This document shows, one piece after another, positions 54,826 through 64,000 of a stretch of DNA of 64,000 bases. Location of the stretch: the NCBI GenBank assembly GCA_037953625.1, contig CM075653.1, forward strand, positions 101,349,639-101,413,638. The letters are read 5' to 3'. This DNA is from Crotalaria pallida (taxonomy: Eukaryota; Streptophyta; Magnoliopsida; Fabales; Fabaceae). The translations under genes were made by a program, and so were the position numbers. Each line of letters starts with the position of its first letter. Position 1 is the stretch's first letter. The notes under the pieces were generated by a model, which saw nothing but the letters and a program-made list of their open reading frames with translations, made no database searches and was not told where the DNA came from.

Positions 54826-55589
54826 TGTAACACCCATATTTGGCAACTTGAAAATCAACTTAATTTATTATAAAATATAATCATTTTGAGGGTAAATTTT
54901 TTTTTCAGAACTTGTTTTAAATAAACATTACTTCTCTTGGTAAAAGGTCAATGAATTTTCATCATAACATAAAACATGCTTTCAATCTTTCTAAGTCCCA
55001 GGACATCACATCGTGAAACTTTCCTTCATAATTAAGCAAATTCGCTTTCATTTAATAAACTCCAAATTGCGGATAACATTACTTGAAAAAGAAATAATAA
55101 TGTTGAAATATTTCTTTTAATTAGACAAAAGGGGCAAAGGTCCATTTAGTACAAGCTTACTAAAATAGAATTTGGTAGTACAACAAAGTAAGTAATCCTA
55201 ACAATGGTAAGGGTGAAAAACAAATAAAAGAATAACATAATAGAATTATAGACAACACTCATAACAAGACTCAGCACTAGCATATCGTCCATGGATCTCC
55301 TCGAGCTTACTCAAATACGTTTACCAGGGTCACTATCTTCATTCCATCACCTTTGTCTCTTTAGCTATCTTCACCTCTGCAAATAATGAAGTTATCGTAT
55401 GAATTAGTCAACGATCTGCACATCTGTATCAAGGTTTGAAATGTTCGTCCTTCCACCAATGATAGTGTCGAACTATCAGCTATCAGAGTATCAGGATAAA
55501 GAAGATAGAAGATGTCCTCCTCAGGGGTATCTCAAATCAGTCTAGCTCGAAATGAGAGTACGATTAACTCAAGATCAGATGTCATGGCT

Positions 55590-55890
55590 GGCTGTTTTGT
55601 CCTCATCTCGGGAGAAGCATTAGACATAGAAGGACCAGGAGTATCATCTTAAGGGAAAGCGATGGAGACCACATAGTCAAGGTGCTGACGAATCTCCATC
55701 ATGCCTAAGTACCTTGTCGGGACTAGCATATGTAGTTCACATGGACCTGTGAAGGTTACTTGATCATTGTGGTAGACCAACTCCTCATTTCTTTGCCAGT
55801 TTCGAACCAAGCACAAGGTGGTTGGAAAACATTATCCTAACCAATAAGACACTTGAGAAACTGGCAGACCAACTCCTTCTCAAGGGACAT
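55590..55890 (-). pseudogene. Decayed LTR-embedded ORF of LTR E
   Basis: The ATG at 55890 gives MSLEKELVCQFLKCLIG and then a stop. In another frame WQRNEELVYHNDQVTFTGPC and ELHMLVPTRYLGMMEI follow. The pattern Tyr-x-Asp/Asn-x2-Val-x-Phe-x-Gly-x2-Glu resembles WIYEDHRAVFEGEVEI of the solo-LTR ORF. It has at least one stop and one shift. It lies about 0.75-1.05 kb before the LTR end. Confidence 0.45.
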
Positions 55891-57766
55891 GGTGAAACGG
55901 AATAAAATAGGGATCGCCATCTAGCATATCGATATTCGACAAACACAAAGGCGTAGAAAAAGAAAAAGTAAGATATATGAATGAAACTCTTTTCATCGAC
56001 GATTTGGAATTACACCAGTTATAATATCAAGATTAAAACAATCAAAGTAAAAGAACATTTACAGCATGTTATAACATTTGTAAATGCAAAGTCAGATTAA
56101 AAAATAAATAAATGAATAAATAATAACTAAGTGTTAGTGAGTTACCATTGACGATATTGGGATTTATACCATCAATGTACAAGGGGACGAAGTCACACTC
56201 CCTTTCTCGATCTACATATCCTCATTAGTTCCGACCAAAACCTAATCGAAAAGAAATCAAGAGTACATGATCCTTACCACACCAGCATCATGGCAAAAAT
56301 AATAAAGTCTAAATCATAGAGTCCAAAAGAGTGCCAACGCACTATGCCCGTATAGCCGTGTTTGGGACTCCTTGTCACTGACCCAAAGTTGGTCCTGGGC
56401 GCGTCGTTTGTCATTCTAGTTTTGAATGGAGTACTTAGTCACAGCACCTAGGATAGCCATCTAGTCCATCAGTGACACTTCCCACCTAGAAGACAACTCT
56501 TGGCTTCTTGACGTTCACCATCATAGCCCTCCCCTTTACCAATCATCCGCTTAGATACCTGACCTCAGGTAGACAAGGTATCTTTCCTCTCCACTACTTC
56601 AAAAGGCGCACAGTTAATTATGATCTTCCAAAGTCTTTTACTTGTGGATCGACCCATCACATTTTTGATTAGCTAATCTAAATGCTTCTATGGGACTCGT
56701 TCTACTTATCACTCATCAACAAGCCGACCTCTGCACAAATATATCATCAAGTAACATTAGATAAGGTCATAGATCTTCATATGAGATGATTCACCTAATA
56801 AATGCAATTTACAGCTCATACTACTATTCTTTTAGACAGTTTACTCCAAATTTTGAGATAGTACATAGAATCTCAATATCATAACTAGCTACCAATGTGT
56901 CTTAAGATATTTTCTTTCTCACCTGATTGTGAGTTGACAGAAGTCCAATTTACTAATCCACTCGAAGGTCCTTGCTTGTCAAAAATCGCGTTCCTTTGAG
57001 TTCTAATAGCGTATCATCTTAATATCATTATTTTGAAATCAGACTTTGACTATTATGCATTACTTATGTTGAAAAATTCAATCCTATAAATCAAACCATA
57101 TAATCAATAATTTTGACTCAAATTAAAACAACACTTTTTAAAATTAACATAACAAGACATAATACTTTTCAAAATACAATACTTCCTTTAAATTTGGTTA
57201 GGGCTTGATTATTAGCTAACCAAACCTCCTAAAAAAAATTAAAATTCATAGCATCATAAACAATTAAAATTGTTCTTGTATAAGAATAGCTCTTAAACCA
57301 ATTGAAAACAAATCTAACAACTTTCAAATAAAATCCCTTGCATTTTCTTTATAAGTTGCTTCAATTTGGCTCATAATAAAAGTAGATTAACATGCATCTT
57401 CAAATTTTTTTTTTAAAAAAAAAAGAAACTTACTTTTAATACTTAAACAAATAAAAACATCTGTAACTAAGTAATAAAAATCTATTCCTTCACAACCAAC
57501 AAAATTATCATTTTTCAATCAAAGCTTGAAACTAATAATTTCCTTTCCTCAAAAATCATATTCATCTCTATTACCTTGAAATCCATGCATATTTTTATTA
57601 CTATTGATGACGTGTTGAAATAATCACATCATTCACTTTCTTTCAAAATTTGGTTTCTCTAAAATTATGGAGAATTTGACCCTTTTCAAATTTTTAAATA
57701 CTTTGCTCAACCTTAAAAAATTACAAAGACTCATGGGCAATTGCGATAATTCTTAACCGTCGCGCC

Positions 57767-57774
57767 TATTTATA
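57767..57774 (-). promoter_or_regulatory. TATA box of LTR E
   Basis: The minus strand reads TATAAATA followed by GG, a strong plant TATA form, upstream of AT-rich leader sequence. Confidence 0.6.
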
Positions 57775-58099
57775 CATTTACGACAGGTATAACCACTAGT
57801 AAAGCTGCACACAAAATTAAAATAAAAAGATTTGCTGGGAAATATCCTTCCACCCCTAATATGCTTCAATTTACAACATATTAAAGCAACTCTTGTTATA
57901 AAAGTTATATTTATGAAAATTATAACCCCCATACAGTCTTTTGAGAGCTAGAGGCTGATCACAGTACTCCATATCACAATTATAAAGTATCACTTGGAGA
58001 CCAGTTACAATTTTCACAAATTTTCAAACATTAGCAGTGAGTGACTAAGGTCCAAGAGTTGAAAATATTTTGAACATCAGACAAAAGGAGAACTCAATC

Positions 58100-61000
58100 A
58101 ATTATAATACTACAATCAAGTATTAATGTTTACGCATGTAGAATAAGCCCTTACCATTATATGTTCCAAGCTGAGGAAGAACATCTTGCCAGAAACCAAG
58201 TAATCATGGCCTGAATTCCCCTTTTTATTTTCTTTCCTAGCAATGGTACCCAGGACCAATTCAGCTTGAATCCCTGAATATGTAGTGAATCAAACATAGG
58301 CATCGACCAAATTCAACTACCGTGTCCTGAAATCAAGCATGGAATGTGTGCAATATTAATTAATAGAGTGACACTTGCCCAACAAATGTAATTATGTTAA
58401 TATTGCATGTTGTAAAAATAAGTGTTAAAAAACCATAACCATAATAATTAGTAGTAACAATCATAATTCCAAGCCAGAAAAATCACATCAAAATACAATC
58501 ATAAGTTGAACTGTACCTTAACAGCAACAAAAAAAATCTATGAGCTATTTACTCCATTCCGATCCATCCTCTTCTGTTACAATGGCTGCAAGTCAATTGA
58601 GGCAATAATCAGCAAGTGACAAACTCATCCACATGTCTAGATAATTATAAGTTTATATACTATACCTACTACACATGCAGAATGGGTTTAAAATTAGTTC
58701 AATCCATAAAAAGTCTTAGTTATCATGTGGGGTTACCCTTGGAAAAGTGGTGTAAGCTTTAATCCCGAATTCCCTGTTGTGGATCTAGATAAAAAAATCA
58801 CCAGCAAACAAACTGATGTTCTCTTTATGTAAGCGTGTCAACATCATAAATAAAGTATAATACAATTGCAATGAATGCCTCAAAAGAATAAAGATCTTCT
58901 GGCCTTCAATTGGTCTTTCGAGCTAGGCAAAGTAACATGCAAGAAATGTCAGGTTTAACCCTCTGAAACTCTTGATTATAGCCATCAGAATAAATCAAGG
59001 AAACAACTTGCTCTTAGAAGATTATCATAATATATATCTGCGAGAAACTTGATTTCAATCTATGCAGCTCACTTTCTGCCTTATTTGAGAGAAAATGCTG
59101 CAAATTGAGAAGGGCTAGTCCTAGTCAACGAAAATTAGACATGTTTAGAGCAAGGCTTGATTTCTAATGATGGCAATATCCCTTGGAAATAATTTCTTTT
59201 GAAGTTCAATGCCCACATAAAACCAACTAACCTTTTGCAACACTTGATCAACACCTCCATAATTTGTATATTACCATCTTCAGGAGTATCCTTTCCTGCA
59301 TAAGAAATGTTAAAAATTACTATAATCTTTGCGTTGATGCCTATGCTATGAACAATATAAGAAATTATTATACATTATATTTCCAATGTTTCCATCTCTG
59401 AATGGCGATGTTATCCTTTTATGTTAATTTATTTAATTCTTCTAAACCAATTTGCTAAAGATCATTCCATCAACGACCCACATTCAAAGCAATTAACACA
59501 TAAATTAAATATATGAGAAATGGAAAGATTATACATTATATATGATTAAACAATTATCATAATCTCCACAATATCCTTAATTTCTGCTATCTAAATTTGT
59601 TTTTCCTGGTAATTAATTTTGTTTGTGCACAAATCATGGCTAGTGTTATGGTAATTAAACCCATCATAAGATAACCTTTTGCTTAATAAAATGCTAACAC
59701 AAATTATTATATTGACATACCAGAAATTAGCCCTGTTAGAAGTAGGGACATAGAACATAGTCTCTGTTATGAAAAATAAATTATTGCTGCATGATGCATC
59801 CCTTATTGCTGCAATTGTGTGAATTATGTACGTGTCCTACACTATATAGCTGCAGTTGATGCATTGGATCAATTTCACCTGGGCCTTTGAAGTAAAAGTT
59901 TTTTAAACCCAGGTGGTGACTAATGAGCTAGTCCTCAAGGTTTGGCCAATACCCAAAATATAAGATGATAGAGCTTAAGGTGACTAATAGAGCTTCATTC
60001 TTTCTTTTTCTCATATAAGATGATAGCTTAGCATCATAGCTAGAGTTTATTAATTGTTACACTTAGCAGGAATATGTGGTAAATATTTTCTAGGCTATGA
60101 AACTCATCTCACTCATCACCCATAGGTACCATTTACTGTTTTTAATTTTTGAGGACTAAGCAACACTCAAAAATATCAATCCACTAATGAAAATATTACC
60201 TTCAGAGCCTCTAAACTTCGAATCTCTAATAGAAATTGTTCAAGTTACAGTGAAAAATCACTAAAACCTTAAAAATGGCATCAGTATTATTCACTAAAAC
60301 CTCATTCACCTAAAAACAGGGAGAAGCAAATGAAAGACATTGATTAAAATTCAGCATGTTGATTATTTTAAACTGAACATGCAAATGAAAGACAAAATAC
60401 TAGCAGATGTGTGGGTTGCCAAAATTAATAAGCCTAGTCACTGGTTCTATTCTATTCTTTGTTCTATGTTTTTTTTTAAATATAGCAATAAATAAAAATA
60501 AGCAAATGAAAAGAGAAGCCAGGCCATAGCCATACCTCCTCCAAGTCTTTCATGCTTTCCAACACTCATGAAACTTACTCCAACAGCTCCGGTTCTCAGA
60601 AACTTGGGTCTGTTGCATATTCAGCTACTATATCCTGAAATCAAGCATGGAATGTGTGCAATATTAATAGAGTGACAAGTGCCCAACAAATGTAATTATG
60701 TAGCACTTAATAATTTAGTTTTTATTTTTTTTACAGTTCTTTTTTGCAGCAACGTTAATCTCAATATCACTGAATGAAATATGATTAATCAAAACTTCCA
60801 TCCAAATCAATCACACAAGCAGGCTCAGTTGAACTCACTATTGGTCTACATTCCTCAGCATGCCCTTGATAATTTGTTTCCCAATACATGTAAGTCAAAT
60901 CTAAGTAATATAGAAATTTCTCAGCATGCCCTTGATAATTTGTTTCCTAATAAATGAAGTTAGTACATTTTGATGAAAATAATCTCATTTTGATAAATTT

Positions 61001-61625
61001 AAATTTTTCTTGATAATTTATTCATTAAAATAATTCGATTTTCAGAATAAATCCTTAGAAGAAGTTTTCATTTTCACAATTTCATTTGCACATACTCTTC
61101 ATGAAATCCTAGTTTAAAAAAAAAATCATTTAAGTGATTCAAGGAAGGACTTTTGGGTAATCAACATAAATAAACTTTCATAAATCTTATAGAGATTATT
61201 TAAGTTTTCATCACTACAAATTAAAGCCTTAAAATTCATTTTTCTACAAATTACAAACAACTAAGTTATTAGTTATTACAATCACTTTTTCTCATCAATT
61301 TGGTTCTTCCCCCTTTAGAGCCGACATTTCTGTACCCTAAAGTTTGATTATATAAACAAAGGATGGAGAAAATGTTTGTCATGAAAATGTCACTGTTTTG
61401 ACTTAAAAAAATAATCACTTTTTCAGTACAAAATAGCTTAATCTAAGAAATAAGCATTACAAGACATACTAGTAAATTTTCAATACTTGCACAAGATAAT
61501 ACAACTTTAAAAAAGTAAGAAACCTCCTTTCCTTCACCAAAATAATCTCTCCCAAAGAAAGAAAATAAGATTAGTTTTTTTTATTAAGTGATTTTTCTCC
61601 GTATGGAGTTAGTGAGCAACTTAAA
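58100..61625 (-). other. Mostly non-coding; exon-like remnants of an unknown gene on the minus strand
   Basis: Short blocks with splice-like borders are visible on the minus strand. One at about 59284-59223 (acceptor ttatgcag, donor gttagt) can read GKDTPEDGNIQIMEVLIKCC. One at about 59105-59040 after atttgcag can read HFLSNKAESELHRLKSSFSQ. One at about 58600-58555 after cttgcag reads about a dozen codons to a stop. A 75-bp stretch with atcaagcatggaatgtgtgc is present at about 58332-58408 and again at 60637-60703. I cannot name a family. Confidence 0.3.
60855..60950. repeat. Short direct repeat
   Basis: cagcatgcccttgataattt occurs at 60856 and 60921, each followed by gtttcc. It is a local duplication of about 65 bp period. 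Confidence 0.7.
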
Positions 61626-61925
61626 GAACAATGGTTATTAGGTTCCTTTTTACTGAGTCATCACATTAATTTTTTAGCAACAAAATAACATAAATCATTA
61701 GGTTCATTTTTAGTTGATTAATCCATTAACAACATAAGTAACAATGGTCATACGGTTCATTTGTAGTTGATTAGCAACATAAATAACAATGGTGATTAAG
61801 TTCATTTTTAATTGATTATTCCATTAGCAACATATATAATAATGGTTATTAGGTTCATTTTTAGTTGATTAGCAACATAAATAACAATAGTGATTAGGTT
61901 TATTTTTGGTTGGTTATGATATTGG
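61626..61925. repeat. Tandem minisatellite, about 45-55 bp unit
   Basis: Six or so imperfect units contain ggttcatttttagttgatta followed by gcaacataaataacaatgg. Period and sequence vary between units. Confidence 0.85.
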
Positions 61926-63198
61926 TTGATTAATTAGTTATATTAGTTAGTTAGTTGGTTATATTAATTAATTAGTTGATTACATTAATGACATAAATAA
62001 TAAGTGACTAAAATAAATGTTACAGAACAAAATGATAAAAGTGCAAGAAGTTAAAGAAAGGAACAAAATAAATTAAAGAATAAAGTATAGGATGCTAATA
62101 AAGAGGAAAATAAATACAAGAACTCAAGATATGATGCTTCCTACTGGTACCGTAGGTAATGATTAATGAGAGGAGAAAACAAAATAAAAAAGAAAGAATC
62201 TAAAGTAATAAGATGAACAACAAATAAGTATCAAATAATAAAAGAACTATCAAAGGGTTAACTACTAACAGTAAGGAAATGAGATGAAGTAAAAATATAA
62301 AGGAAAACAATGCAAAGTACTCTAGCAAGTTCTATTTGAATAGATGAGGAAGGGTATATAGTATATGTAGTTAGTGTGAGTATATGAAGTGGGAAAGGAA
62401 TTTGAGAAAGGATGAGTGGAAGAGCTATGATATTTTGGGAGATATTACTTAAGGAATGGATAATTTTTTCATCGCCTTCTCCTCTTACTTCTACAATGCA
62501 GCGAGTGGCTAAGTGAGGGAGTCATGAAGAGGAAGTGATCTAATTTATAAGCAAAGGGATTAAGGGGGTAGAGTGTGTTGTCTAACTCTCAATGGTGGAG
62601 ATTAAAATTAAGGGCTAGGATGAGTAGTAGGAGAGTGATAGGAAAATCCAATAGGTAATACACATACACATTAGGTTGAGATTAAATTGGTTAGGATAGT
62701 TTAGTTAGGGTAATTGGGGTTAGCCTCCTTAGTTGGGAAGTTGGTCAAGGAAATTAAAGAGCAGGATTTATTTATTTATTTTGCAAAAATTTTCACCTCT
62801 TGAATCTTTCGATTCGGATTTAAAACAAAAGAGTTGTATAAAATCACTAATTGATAACTTGAATTTTTCTTAATAATAAAACTATTATCTAAATAATATA
62901 TAATTTAATTTGTGTGACCATAAAATCAAATACAATGTAAAAATTGAAACCAGAGTTAAAAATTGTAAACCGATTAAATTTTAGGACACATGTTATAAAT
63001 AACTGTTATCCGGGATAAAAATCAAATTTTTATTAAAACCATATAAAATTTACAGTAGAGTATAAAATATTATTTTTATTGGAGATAATAAGAAATCGGA
63101 ATTACTTTTACTCACACTTTAAAAAAAAAATGTAACTATCATCCAAAATAAAAATAAAAGTCATAGTCTGACTGCTCTACAAAACAGTTGCATACTTA
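61926..63198. other. No gene seen
   Basis: Purine-rich and AT-rich sequence with no convincing ORF, splice pattern or repeat family. Confidence 0.6.
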
Positions 63199-64000
63199 GA
63201 GCATCTCCACCAATGAACGAACTTTTCGTTCTTAAATGGACCCACACATTATTTTGTTATTCTTCACACCTTTTTATAACTTATGAATTACTAAGAACTA
63301 CAACCAAATTTTATTCCACCCATGAACCTACTACATACCCCACACTCCTAATATTTTATTATAAATATAACCACCATCAAATAACCAATTTGTTTACCAC
63401 CAAAAAAACTAACTAAATTTTGAATAATTTTTTTATTTTTCAACGGCTATTATTTTTTAAGCTATTTTTTTTCCCATTAACTCAAAATCATAAAAGCATA
63501 AAATATTGATAAATTCAAATTAGTAATGGTTATTGGTAATTATAATAATACATTAAAAATATCATAAACTTATAATAATACATTTAAAATTTCATAAACT
63601 AAAAATACATTTCTCATAACTTAAAAATGCATTAAAAATTACACATATTACCTTAGAAACAAGATAGAGATTATAAAAATACTAAAAATGCTATTTCATT
63701 TCATTTCATACTACATAGTGCATCATTATGCGAAATATTCATAGAAATTACAATAAACAATAACAAACTACATACTAATTCATCCCATATTTTTTCCTAA
63801 TCATATCGCACAACATTACATAACTTTGAAATTGTAATTCATTCATTCCAGACGTATCTTTGAAAAGTAATGATATCTCGTTCATCTTCTTTTGCTCATC
63901 ATCCCTCCTCATCTTTTCCGCTTCCATCTGCAGCCTTTTCTCATCTAACTCCAGTTGCCTTTATTGCTTTGGCTCATCATCCCGTCTCATTTTTTCCTCC
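63199..64000. mobile_element. PIF/Harbinger-like transposon, left end (continues beyond the window)
   Basis: GAGCATCTCCACCAATG is a typical PIF/Harbinger terminus in plants. It is preceded by TTA (63196-63198), the 3-bp target site of this superfamily. The right end lies outside the window. It contains the minus-strand ORF remnant at 63775-64000. Confidence 0.65.
63775..64000 (-). pseudogene. Harbinger-associated Myb/SANT-like protein, C-terminal part (partial, broken)
   Basis: The minus strand encodes a charged coiled-coil-like tail (LELDEKRLQMEAEKMRRDDE) and then ISLLFKDTSGMNELQFQSY and a TAG stop at 63775-63777. This style, a Lys/Glu/Arg-rich helix before a short 'D-T-S-G-M' type end, is found in the second protein (ORF1, Myb/SANT-like) of plant PIF/Harbinger elements and in host proteins derived from it. 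An in-frame TAA near 63960 breaks the frame. The N-terminal part lies outside the window. Confidence 0.5.

Larger units (their letters stand above)
54826..57800 (-). mobile_element. LTR E (Tekay-like), probably solo or truncated
   Basis: On the plus strand it starts TGTAACACCCATATTTGG, the reverse of an LTR end. About 56400-56620 matches, in reverse, the conserved block of LTR 1 and B (tcttgacgttcacc, cctctccactacttc). A TATA box is at 57767-57774. No primer-binding site lies next to the 3' end at 54826, so no internal region is attached. The 5' end could not be located; similarity fades between 57800 and 58100. Confidence 0.7.

Overview
The window is nuclear DNA of a flowering plant, most likely a legume (inferred from intron-bearing plant genes and the mix of repeats; the species cannot be named from this sequence alone). 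It is a heterochromatin-like, repeat-dominated stretch with one recognisable host gene, a SINAT-type (seven-in-absentia) gene on the minus strand at 22556-28208, broken by a CACTA transposon. No rRNA or tRNA gene, CRISPR array or bacterial operon was seen. Copies of the tRNA-iMet primer-binding word belong to retrotransposons.

Layout. 1-5290: the 3' end of a plus-strand Ty3/gypsy (Tekay/Del-like chromovirus) element, with the integrase tail and a 4.5-kb 3' LTR. It is inserted in the integrase of a minus-strand relative (5291-20394) whose gag-pol is a pseudogene and whose very long 5' LTR is split by a solo LTR (13399-18716, perfect 5-bp target duplication ACTTA). That solo LTR itself carries a 1.6-kb non-coding repeat. 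20424-21035: fragment of a plant retroelement-associated protein. 21036-30498: the SINAT region, with a CACTA element (24068-27933), two long-TIR foldback elements and a LINE tail. 30499-34852: a Tekay-like 5' LTR, primer-binding site and a decayed internal region ending in reverse transcriptase, where a second element (34853-45145) with 5.8-kb LTRs and only 1.1 kb of non-coding interior has inserted. 45146-48812: duplicated non-coding repeat and an LTR scrap. 49011-54290: a large inverted duplication of an Ulp1-like (C48) peptidase gene of transposon type. 54826 to about 57800: a minus-strand LTR. 58000-63195: mostly non-coding, with exon-like remnants and a tandem array. 63199-64000: the end of a PIF/Harbinger-like element.

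Three signals stand out. (1) Three different long LTRs carry clusters of short hairpins whose stems change but stay self-complementary while the loop stays constant. (2) At least five long LTRs carry a short ORF at the same place, a few hundred bases before the LTR end, with resembling protein sequence. (3) The head-to-head duplicated Ulp1-like gene has the architecture of a hairpin-RNA locus. All comparisons were made by eye, and family names rest on motif recognition rather than on searches.
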